The notes beneath the pieces were generated by a model. The model worked only from the letters and a program-made list of their open reading frames with translations. It had not been told where the DNA came from and made no database searches. The translations under genes and the position numbers were made by a program. A stretch of 64,000 bases of DNA from Pegoplata infirma (lineage: Eukaryota > Arthropoda > Insecta > Diptera > Anthomyiidae): the NCBI GenBank assembly GCA_963921195.1, contig OY992537.1:130470694-130534693 (forward strand), written 5' to 3'. Below are positions 55,589 to 64,000 of the stretch, one piece after another; positions within the stretch are counted from its first letter, which is position 1; each line of letters opens with the position of its first letter.

Positions 55589-56309
55589 GGGCAAGCGTAA
55601 AAGATCAGCGAATTTTTCTGAACTGGATCATACAATATTGATGACATTAGTAGCCGAAAAGAAGGACATAGTAGAAAATAAAAAAACCGATTACAATACT
55701 GTTGTTTTAAAAAACACGGCTTGGGAAGATATATGTCACAAGTTTAATGCCATGACAACAGGTGAAGCAAGAAGCACAAAAGAACTTCGGGACAAATATC
55801 ATAATTTAAAACAGGTATGGAGAAAAAAGAAAACTGAAGACCAAAGACCTGAAGGTTTTAAAAACGAAGACTCTTCTAGTCATAATAGCTTAAACTCGCT
55901 TGAGAGGTTACACACAAGTGCATTAACTGATGATGGCATCAATGATATAAGCAATCCCTTTGACAATGACATGATAAATCAATACGTTGATAGTCAGAAT
56001 GCAAAAACGGAAGAGTTTTTCGAGGTCGTTGTTAAAAACGAAGTCCAGGATGAAGCGGAGAGTGATGAAAGTCGACATGTTTCGGAAGAAGTCAGTTCAT
56101 TGGAAACACTACGACCACAACAGTGTGCCAATGAGTTATTCACACAGGAAATGCAAGTAATGAGTAACATACATAATAAAGACGACATTGAGAGGCAAAT
56201 TCAAGAGGCAAAGTTAACGCTTTTAAGAAAACAAATTGAATTGTGTGATAGACAAAAGGAGCTATGCCTTTTACAAATCAAAGAAATAAAATCCAAAACT
56301 AAAAATTAA
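55589..56309 (+). CDS. Myb/SANT-like DNA-binding protein, terminal exon (copy 2)
   Basis: Duplicate of the exon at 46130-46850, with the same ag acceptor (55587-55588), the same open frame, the SANT-like domain, the linker and the coiled coil, and no substitution seen. It has no private first exon: the duplicated unit starts downstream of the ATG/donor at 36002. It can therefore only be expressed by splicing from that exon over the first copy (an intron of about 19.6 kb), from a new start, or not at all. If the first exon normally joins copy 1, this copy is redundant and free to decay. Phase is identical, so both spliced proteins would be the same. Confidence 0.7.
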
Positions 56310-56390
56310 AATATCCTTTTTAAATACTGAATTTTTAAATTTTTTTTAAGTGAAAATGGAACTTACGAAGAATGTGAATTTAACTAACTA

Positions 56391-56550
56391 CCCGAGTAAA
56401 TATGTGAAGGATCAGTACTGATGTGAAAAATGGATCGCTAAGAGAAGATAAAATTGTATCCGTCCGATTAAAAGTGATCTAATGTTAGCGATCCATTTTT
56501 CGGATCACTGCTGATCTTTCAAATCTCGGATCAGTACTGATCTTACTCGG
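56391..56550. mobile_element. 160-bp CCGAGTAA fold-back, copy 2
   Basis: Duplicate of 46932-47091, after the second SANT exon. Confidence 0.7.
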
Positions 56551-56788
56551 ATAAGCACTGATCTTTCAAATCTTAAATCAGATGTGATATATATACGGAT
56601 ATGCATGTTATGTAGTTGTGTTCAGATTTAACCCTAACTCTGAAATCTTAACGACGGGCTACTCCATTCTGTAGAGTGCAGTTTCTTTCTTTTTCACACT
56701 TACCTAGTTTTGTATCATGCCATCCAGGTTCAATAAACAGAAAAACAAGAAAAAAGGAAAGCAAATACTTACGATTAAAAATTTGTCA

Positions 56789-57054
56789 CTGGAAAAATAT
56801 TCAGAAGTTTTCTATTTGAAACATTTCGCAAAATCTGAGGACTTTTATAAAGGAAAAATGTGACAGATTTTTCTATAGAAAAAATGTCTTAGAATCTGAT
56901 AATTTTTATAAAAGAAAAATATCTCAGAGTCTGTGAATTTTTCTAAATCAATTTAACAAAATCTTAAAATTTTTCTGTACGAAAAATGTTTTAGAAAAAT
57001 ATATTAACTAGCGGAAAAATGTTTTAGAATCTGAAACTTTTTCTATATCCAAAA
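56789..57054. repeat. 35-bp minisatellite block, copy 2
   Basis: Duplicate of 47330-47595. Confidence 0.65.
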
Positions 57055-57081
57055 TCGGCTTCTTTTTGTTGCCAATAGGCA

Positions 57082-57363
57082 GATTTAAGTGAATATCGGG
57101 AGGAATTTTTGTATGGGGATTAAGTCCAAAAATTATCCAAAGTACAAAGTACACGAAAAAAAACTCCTACAAGCACAATGTTAATAAAATACCATACATT
57201 TTTCGTGTATTTTGAGAGATTTATTTTAATATCGGTAGGTTGGTTTGTATGGGGATTAGAAGTAAAAATGGTTCTATTCAGGTAAAATTTTGAACAATGT
57301 TTTATGAACATAAAATACATTAACTCGATAAATTTCGAAAGAATATCTATTTATTTACGATTA
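57082..57363 (-). repeat. HINE family B fragment, reversed, left part
   Basis: In reverse complement it matches the middle of 31280-32110 (gaatatcgggagg, tttgtatggggatta). The block occurs twice here (57091 and 57230). It continues at 58579 after a palindromic insertion. Confidence 0.65.
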
Positions 57364-58578
57364 CACTGCGGAACACTAAAAAATAAACAAGAGTTACAAC
57401 CATCATTTCTATATATTTTGGACATGCTGAATCGAATGGCGTACTCCGTTTTTCGATGTATGGTACAGTTTTCTTGTAAAATGTCATTAAAGATTGGCTG
57501 ATTTTCAGCTGCTTTTTTAACAAAAAAAATTCCAAAGCTTATGATTTTTAAATTTTATGGCATGGAATACAAAGATATAACTTGTAGCAATATTTCTAAT
57601 ATAAATTTGGTTTAAAGCTTTTCATCTTAACCCCTTTAATTCGCGGATTTCTTCATTTTTTTAAGTTTTCGCGAAATTAACCGCTAAATTGGTCTCTGAT
57701 AAAAAACTAGCATTTTGTGGATCATAAAGGCGTCCATGACACTACGAATAGTGGACAAAAAACATCTATGTTATATGGACCATCATGAAGAAAATCGCGA
57801 AAAACCGTTTTTTTGTATATGGCAGCATCACTTTAGGAGATGATTTGAGGCTTCATCTTTTAGTATATAATGTGGGAACCTTAAACAATGAACTGACCCA
57901 AAATTTGTCCAAAAAAGTTTTCATTTGCAAAAGTTATCTTAACAAAAACTATAATTATTGTATCGCAAACACTGAAATAACAGTTTTTGTTAAGATAACT
58001 TTTGCAAATGAAAACTTTTTTGGACAAATTTTGGGTCAGTTCATTGTTTAAGGTTCCCACATTATATACTAAAAGATGAAGCCTTAAATCATCTCCTAAA
58101 GTGATGCTGCCATATACAAAAAAACGGTTTTTCGCGATTTTCTTCATGATGGTCCATATAACATGATGTTTTTTGTCCACTATTCGTAGTGTCATGGACG
58201 CCTTTATGATCCACAAAATGCAAGTTTTTTATCAGAGACCAATTTAGCGGTTAATTTCGCGAAAACTTAAAAAAATTAAGAAATCCGCGAATTAAAGGGG
58301 TTAAGATGAAAAGCTTTAAACCAAATTTATATTAGAAATATTGCTACAAGTTATATCTTTGTTTTCCATGCCATAAAATTTAAGAATCATTAGCTTTGGA
58401 ATTTTTTTTGTTAAAAAAGCAGCTGAAAATCAGCCAATCTTTAATGACATTTTACAAGAAAACTGTACCATACATCGAAAAACGGAGTACGCCATTCGAT
58501 TCAGCATGTCCGAAATATATTGAAATGATGGTCGTACCTCTTGTTTTCTAAAATAGTGGTTAGTTTTGTCACGCAGTG
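57364..58578. mobile_element. 1.2-kb near-perfect palindrome with CACTGCG ends, TSD tta
   Basis: CACTGCG at the left, CGCAGTG at the right, with tta on both sides. Arms of about 590 bp face each other around a loop of about 30 bp near 57965. In a 270-bp stretch I compared only four differences appeared. The CACTG end and 3-bp target duplication hint at the CACTA/Mirage/Chapaev group. The mirrored frames at 57785-58051 (+) and 57881-58216 (-) are products of the symmetry. Confidence 0.85.
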
Positions 58579-58799
58579 TTATTAAAGTCATTTAAGCCAA
58601 ATTTTAGGGGAGCCTTGTATGGGGGCAAGATCTAAATGTGGACCGAGTTTTTTTTTTTGTAATTTTAATAGGATTCGTCCTTGGGACAAGAGAAGCATAT
58701 TGAGATCTTATATTCACAACTTGCTATCTGCAGTGTTAAAACATAGCAGATAGCAAGTTTTGAATATAAGCCCTCGATATGTTTCAAATTTCTGTTACT
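58579..58799 (-). repeat. HINE family B fragment, reversed, right part, with hairpin
   Basis: It continues the reversed HINE (gtcatttaagccaaat, ggattcgtccttggg). At 58708-58731 and 58746-58769 lie inverted 24-base arms (acttgctatctgc and inverse) with one mismatch around a 14-base loop, a feature not seen in the other HINE copies. Confidence 0.6.
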
Positions 58800-59284
58800 T
58801 GGCTGTTGCTTAATCTTAAGGAGACATACAAAGGACATTAAGATAAAATTTAAAAGTGCTTAGCAAAAACAGGGAACAAATTTCTTCACACAATTTTCAA
58901 TTAAAAACACTGGATACATTTTTTTATTCCAGCCACATCATTGTTTGCCAATAAGTTCAATGTTCTACTAGTAGATAATGAGTCAATAATGTTAGTGACC
59001 ATATTTCAATCATTTAACCTGATTGACAAATATCCTTTTGCTTTATTGTACCAACCGTAGGGATATAAATAATTAAATGCACCACCAAATGGTAAAGTTT
59101 AATGAATTTACAGTCAGAGTATTGCTATCATTTAATTAATTGCCTATTTCTCTTTTTTACCTTTTGATAAAATCACATCTGCGTGTCATTGACCGAAAAC
59201 TAATTGAATTGACCCAGTGGCTGATATAGAATGAATAGTAAACAATTGAGCACGGTGGGGTAGAAACAAAATATTTTGTATATA
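58800..59284. other. No gene recognised, apparently low-copy DNA
   Basis: No repeat family of this window is present. There are no substantial open frames. It ends in ta at the Tc1-like insertion. Confidence 0.45.
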
Positions 59285-59769
59285 CAGCTGCGGTCAAAAA
59301 AATAGCACCAGGATAAAACAGAATTTTCGTCGTTGGTTTCTTTTTAACAATTTCAATTTATATCACTGATAACGTGTCATAAGATACTTACAAAAGTGTG
59401 AAACAATATTACATAAGAAAAGGCTAATTTGGTTTTTTATTTTATTCAAAATTTTCAGAGTTTTTAAAAAAACTTAAAAAAGTCTCAGTCAAAAAAATAG
59501 CACCACAGTACTTTTTGTATTAAAATTAAATTCTTAAATTTGAAAAACGTATGGATTATGAATTCAGCATTGTTGTAATATCTTTAAATATTAAAAAAAA
59601 AATTGTCGAGTGCTCATTGTTGACAATTACCTTTGTACAACGTTTTTGTACCGAATTCGCGAGATTTTTGGATCTTTTATTCGAAATTCAGTTCCAGAGT
59701 TGCTGAACAGCCACCCAAAGAGCTTTATTACAAGTTGGTTGTATTCGAGACACTCCCTTCTCTATATCT

Positions 59770-60190
59770 GTTCATCAACTATCGATTTGGTCTAGATCTG
59801 GGGACTGACCAGGCCATTCCATCACGTTTACTTTATTGTCCAGACCCAATTTTTCGCCAATTTCCCGTCATGCTTTGGGTAATTGACGTGCTAAAAGACC
59901 AAAATTAGTGGCATTTGCTTAGAAACTTATTGCAACATTACTTTCTGGAGGATATAAACGTTAAGTGTATATCCACGGTTGTCCTAGTCCAATATGTGAG
60001 CCATGGTCCAATATATGAACCCCACTCCACAGTAGGCAAATATCCCCCACTCCATAAGCACCATTTAAAGTTGTTTTTATTTCGAATTTTGGATTTAATT
60101 CCGCGTTTTAGGGTCTTTTGACATAGGTATGTGATCCCATGTCTCCAAATAAAACAACATTGGATTTATTTGCCCATAGATCATTGATCC
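59770..60190 (-). pseudogene. Tc1 transposase remnant, catalytic C-terminal part
   Basis: Read in reverse: NVVLFGDMGSHTYVKRP, then VFIYW/YCGVGFIYW-like pieces, NYPKHDGKLAKNWVW and a final EWPGQSPDL-like block (WNGLVSPQ in another frame). These correspond to the DDE-domain stretch of Tc1 transposases. The DND-PKHTS site has decayed to VNYPKHDG, so the second catalytic aspartate is gone. Several stops and frameshifts are present. Confidence 0.8.
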
Positions 60191-60191
60191 A

Positions 60192-61295
60192 CACAGGAAA
60201 TAAAATCGTCAAATTTAAATAAACAAACATCAATTGTAAATCAACCAAACATAATATCAACCAAACATTTAATAAAAACGGCCGCCAGTTAGTCCATAAT
60301 ACAAAATTTTGATTTTGTTTTCAACAAACTTACAAGGGAAGTCTCCCAGGTGTCACCCTCCGATCTTCATGAAATTTGGATATGTTGTTAAGAACGAAAA
60401 TTAATTTGACAAGTATTTTTTTTTAGCGGCCCAAACTCATTTTTAGGGGGGGTCGATTTGTATGGGGGAAATTGACATTTTTCAGTTTTTTACGATTTAC
60501 GCCCATTTAAACAAAATTAATATAGGCATGTGTGGTATCAGATTAAAGGTATTAAAAATACCTATCTCGTAGTGCCAACAACGGGCAAAAGAAGTTAATA
60601 TTTTTCGACTTATTAACAAAAATGTCCTAAAATTTTGGTATTTTACTCAATTTGACGAAAAGTTGTTCATGTTTGGACAAGTTCTTAGCACACGCCGATA
60701 GGTTTTCCAAAGACCTTTCATTTGGTATGCAACATGACAAGGTTTCTTTGCATAATATAGGAGATAAACGAAAAAAACTGAAAAATGGCCTTGTCTTCCC
60801 CCCTCCTTTTTACCCCTAAATATGAATTTGGGCCGCTAAAAAAAATACGTGTCCCTTTATTTTTTCTGATCTACAAAATAAAACCAATTTCATAAAGATC
60901 CGCGGGTGACACTAGGGAGACTTCCCTTGTTAGTCAAGTAATTTTATTTCAAAATTATTTTATCATGCCAACAAATATTTTTTGTGTTTGTTGAATTTCT
61001 TTGTTGAAAAAAAAATAAGATTTTTTACGTTTGTCAGATCAATAAATTATGTTTGTGTTTGTTGAATTTCTTTGTTGAAAAAAAATTTAAGATTTTGTAC
61101 GTTTGTCAATACAAATAACAATTTTAGAGAACTATTACAAACTCGTTTATCAATTTTTTTTACAATTTTTTTCAACAATCAATATTTACAAACGTTAGTT
61201 GATATCACAAATTTCCGTATAGGAGCACTTTCAGTGAAAAAGTTAATTGTATTCACAAATATGGGGGTCAATATAACAATTCGTTTTTTTCTGTG
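60192..61295. mobile_element. CACAG-ended element splitting the Tc1 transposase
   Basis: CACAGGAAATAAAATCG at the left and TTTTTTTCTGTG at the right, with ca on both flanks. Related by its ends and aatacaattaa motifs to 24649-25590, but without tRNA-like units. It contains a direct tandem repeat of about 68 bp (gtgtttgttgaatttctttg at about 60983 and 61051) and a nested MITE. Confidence 0.72.
60333..60929. mobile_element. MITE with CAAGGGAAGTC ends, copy 2
   Basis: Same ends and interior as 2632-3209 (ctcccaggtgtcaccctcc, gatcttcatgaaatttgg), flanked by tta (60330-60332 and 60930-60932). It includes about 20 extra bases near 60436 that copy 1 lacks. Confidence 0.88.
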
Positions 61296-61304
61296 CACTT
61301 TTAA

Positions 61305-61660
61305 GCTGGTGATTCTGAGTTACTGTTAGCAAACTTCAAAGGACTTGCAGCATGCTTAAGTGAGAGTAGGCGCACTTTTCCGAATCTACAAGCGTTAATG
61401 TTGTTGTTTTGTAATCTTTGACGAACATTTTCGCCATTTGCTGTCCTTTTTTAGCTCTGGAGCTGCCGTAAATGGGTCTTTCTTCCGTTGTCTTTATAAA
61501 CACCTAACCACTAATGGTGACAAACGTCGCTTGTGACTAAGTTTTTCAAGCTCTAAAGTTAATTTTGTTGAATTTCCAATCATTTTATAAGCGCATCCAA
61601 TCAATTTTCCTTTTTCAGAATATGGTTTATGTTCAGAAATCATATTTTTTACAAAAGAAC
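61305..61660 (-). pseudogene. Tc1 transposase remnant, N-terminal part
   Basis: Reverse reading gives MISEHKPYSEKGKLIGCAYK, then KLSHKRRLSPLVVRCL and KKDPFTAAPELKKDSKW, matching the paired-like helix-turn-helix region of Tc1 transposases (the K-K-D-P-x-T/S-A-P block). Stops interrupt the rest. The N-terminus lies to the right, as expected for a minus-strand gene split at 61295. Confidence 0.78.
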
Positions 61661-62061
61661 GTTTTTGAGGAGTGTAATTCTTTCCACGTCATATTTTTAT
61701 GAAAATAAATATGAAATTTTGTAATGAATTAAATTTTTTTATAAATAAAAACTATCTTCCTTTAGTATTTAACACTTTTATTTTAATAATTAAAATATTA
61801 TTAATTTTTTTAAAGAAATTTTGTAATTCGGTGCTATTTTATTGATTGCACTGATTCGGAGTTTTTTTAAAATATCGATCATTAAAAAAGAACCGTCCAT
61901 AATTTTTGGAAAAAGTGAAAACATTTAAGGGGTTTAGACTTAGTATAAGAGTATTGCATATTTACTTTAAACGAATACGCACATAATATTTTGTTTTAAT
62001 TGAATGAATAGAGATTTTGTCATTGGTGCTATTTTTTTGACCGGCACTGTATATCCGACAC

Positions 62062-62363
62062 TGATAAAAAAATGCTTAATGATACAAATGAAAAAAACTC
62101 AAATTAAATATTTTATTTATTTTAGTGGACCATTTTGGGTCCACACCAGATACATAGCAAAATTTTCTGTTCCAAATAATCAGTTCCAAAAAGCATTATA
62201 TTATCCTGCAACCGATTCTTAACATTCCAGAATAGTGCCCCCATTTCCTGGTTCTCGATTATACCGAGAATACCGGTATTTCCTGTTCTAGATACATTCC
62301 TGGGAACACCGGCCTCCCCAGTTCTGATTCTGGTACCAACCGGTATTTACCAAATAAACAAAT
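62062..62363. other. Unresolved repeat with accggtatt motifs, left part
   Basis: From about 62224 the sequence has ctggttctcg, taccgagaataccggtat and ccaaccggtatttac, mirrored by related inverse blocks at about 63330-63440. This suggests a larger element with GGTACCGG-like subterminal repeats into which the hAT at 62372 inserted. Its termini were not fixed. Confidence 0.5.
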
Positions 62364-62371
62364 TCTATTAC

Positions 62372-63128
62372 TAGGGTTGCCAGACATCCCGCATTTGGCG
62401 GGATTGTCCCGCTTTTCATAACCGATTTTTTGCTTTTTTGCAATTTTTTAACAACAACTATTTTTTACTTTTAAAGCCTAAGTTTTTAAAAGGCTTATTT
62501 GTAAGCTTTTGTAAAATTGGTTTTACCTTGCCGCCCAAATGATGTGGATTTAGAACTTTTTTAAGGAAAAAATAAAGACCTATTCACACCTGAGGTGAAA
62601 TCTCGTTTGAGCGAGATTTCGATTATATGGTCTGCATCATTTTGTACACAACCATATGATCGAAATCTTGTTCGAACGAGATTTCACCTCAGGTGTGAAT
62701 TGGGTATAACAAAAAAGTTTACAATCTTAGTGTTTATTTAAAAAAAAATATTTTTCAAAAAATGTATGCCAAAAGTTGCACAATATAGAGTACATTCTGG
62801 CAAAAATATTTATAAAATTTCCATGGAGTAATTCCAGCGTTGTATCTTCAAAATGGAAATGTGTGCACTAAAATTTATTTAGCTTAATTAGTCTCTAAAG
62901 CAGCGCGAAAAAAATGTTTTTGAAAAACAAAAATATTTTTTCTATTTCAAAATGTACTAGAGGTTGGTAGTCTCTATTTAAAACTATAAAACTCGACAAC
63001 ATGCTGCTAAATTTTTTAGTTTTGTTCATAAAAATATTTTTGTCCCGCGAAAAATTTAAAAATCCCGCCATTTTTGTTAGTTTCGGAAGTTTGTCCCGCA
63101 TTTTCGAAATAAAATTCTGGCAACCCTA
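62372..63128. mobile_element. hAT MITE with TAGGGTTGCCAGA ends, TSD tctattac
   Basis: TAGGGTTGCCAGA and the inverse TCTGGCAACCCTA are flanked by tctattac (62364-62371 and 63129-63136). The subterminals carry atcccgcatttggcggg-like units. An internal block (about 62760-62840) resembles the interior of the CACT element near 20700. No coding capacity. Confidence 0.9.
62583..62699. repeat. 117-bp hairpin MITE inside the hAT
   Basis: Arms of 49 bases (62583-62631 and 62651-62699), with ttcacacctgaggtgaaatc at the outer end, pair with about four mismatches around a 19-base loop. Each arm also holds a small inner dyad (gaaatctcg / cgagatttc). Confidence 0.8.
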
Positions 63129-63136
63129 TCTATTAC

Positions 63137-64000
63137 CCAAAATGTTAAAAATTAAGTAATTACACCATTTTAATCAGTATTTGAGAAATATTTAGGTAAA
63201 ATTATTAAAAAATCATGTTATTATTTTTTTTCTTAAATTTATAAGAAAATGGAAAAGGTTTTTTATATATATTTTGTATTTTTGGTAAAAACAAAAAAAA
63301 TCAATTGTACAAAAATTTATATACCATTATACCCGGCAATACCGCCAGAACCGGAACCCGGAATACTGGAAATTGATCAAGAACTGGGAAACCGGTAGCA
63401 ATTCCCGCTAATACCGAGAACCGTGATTACCGGTACTACGTTACTGACCCTATGCTCTATTCCATAATCAAAGACTTTTGTTTTAAATTGTCCCGAAAGC
63501 AATCGTTCTTTCGGGACAATTTCTTCTGCTCTATTCCAGAATCAAAGATATTTTTTTGAAATTGTCCCGAAATCAATCGTTCTTTTTAGTAAGTAGTTTT
63601 TTTGAATAATTATTTATCATTGAATATTTTGTTGTGATTACCGTAGAACAGACCTTTGAAGATTTAATTCCCTAATTCAATTTCTTAAATCTGATTTAAA
63701 ATAATTGAATTAATTCCCTGTTTCTATTAATCGAAAAGAATTAATTCATTTTTTAATTCACTTAATTTCATTGCAAAGAATTAATTCTTTAATTTTTAAA
63801 TCATATTTGTAAATTATTAATCAATTCCTTATTGAATTAATTCTTTAGAATTAATTCAGTTTGATTTGATTAAATTGAATTAAATTATTTTGATTTGAAT
63901 CAACTGATTAAAATCACTTTTGATTTGAATAAACTTGATTTAAACTTTTTTCACTTAAATCAAACACTAAAAATGCACATTATCAAAATCTTATCATGTC
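63137..64000. other. AT-rich end region with tandem repeat and gaattaattc low-complexity DNA
   Basis: There is no gene. The right part of the accgg-motif repeat extends to about 63450. A direct repeat, offset 74 bp, covers 63453-63520 and 63527-63590 (tgctctattcca, atcaaaga, attgtcccgaaa). In its first copy a perfect 15-bp hairpin (aaattgtcccgaaag and inverse, 63485-63522) is present. From 63650 the DNA is dominated by gaattaattc/ttgatttgaat motifs. Confidence 0.6.

Larger units (their letters stand above)
47644..57081. repeat. 9.44-kb tandem duplication, copy 2
   Basis: Direct repeat of 38184-47622 with only single-base length differences. It starts at the hAT-a terminal repeat and stops at tgccaataggca, after which a reversed HINE fragment begins. 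The near-absence of differences implies a very recent event, or an assembly artefact. Confidence 0.97.
59285..62049 (-). mobile_element. Tc1-like element, TA-flanked, transposase on minus strand
   Basis: CAGCTGCGGTCAAAAAAATA at the left and the related inverse ATTTTTTTGACCGGCACTG at the right, each next to TA. The frame remnants on the minus strand are a Tc1 transposase. It is interrupted by a CACAG-ended element (60192-61295), which is itself interrupted by a MITE. Confidence 0.88.

Noticed and set aside
57785..58216. Matching frames on both strands (88 and 111 codons)
   Set aside because: Produced by the near-perfect palindrome at 57364-58578.

Overview
The window looks like AT-rich, non-coding-dominated DNA of a dipteran insect, probably a higher fly. 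The evidence is the transposon content: Jockey-, LOA- and RTE-type non-LTR remnants, Tc1/pogo/hAT DNA elements, and mini-me/DINE-1-like (HINE) elements with a GTCY microsatellite core (GTCCGTCTGTC) and a TTCGGC..GCCGAA 3' hairpin. The species call is inference. No bacterial gene organisation is present, and almost every open reading frame is a by-chance or palindromic ORF inside repeats.

Layout. 0.6-3.5 kb: decayed LOA-like retrotransposon with a MITE inside. 4.0-4.5 kb: RTE-type endonuclease fragment. 6.0-11.9 kb: one Jockey-like retrotransposon split by a pogo-like element (itself holding a hAT that holds a 310-bp element), a second hAT and a HINE. 13.0-16.7 kb: second LOA copy, split by two mutually inverted copies of a CACTC-ended element. 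17.8-22.8 kb: a hAT holding a TA-flanked element, then a 2.8-kb CACT-ended fold-back. 23.4-25.9 kb: a HINE holding a CACTC element and a CACAG-ended element with three tRNA-like cassettes. 25.9-30.5 kb: a degenerate 35-bp minisatellite. 30.5-35.4 kb: HINEs, long palindromes and a hAT.

The only credible host gene lies at 36.0-56.3 kb on +. It encodes a Myb/SANT-like DNA-binding protein. I propose a 14-nt first coding exon at 36002-36015 (ATG followed by a GTAAGT donor) spliced in phase to a terminal exon at 46130-46850, with a TE-filled intron of about 10.1 kb. That terminal exon lies in a 9.44-kb unit (38184-47622) present again, almost identical, in direct tandem (47644-57081). The left edge of both copies is exactly the first base of a hAT terminal repeat. 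The junction carries a 15-bp-arm palindrome that looks like snap-back repair synthesis. The gene would thus have one start and two equivalent terminal exons. Inside the unit sits a five-deep transposon nest, several levels proven by matching target-site duplications.

57.1-64 kb: a reversed HINE holding a 1.2-kb near-perfect palindrome, a Tc1-like element with a decayed minus-strand transposase split by nested insertions, another hAT and AT-rich repeats.

Superfamily names rest on terminal sequence and target-duplication length read by eye. Percent identities are estimates, since no alignment or database search was run.
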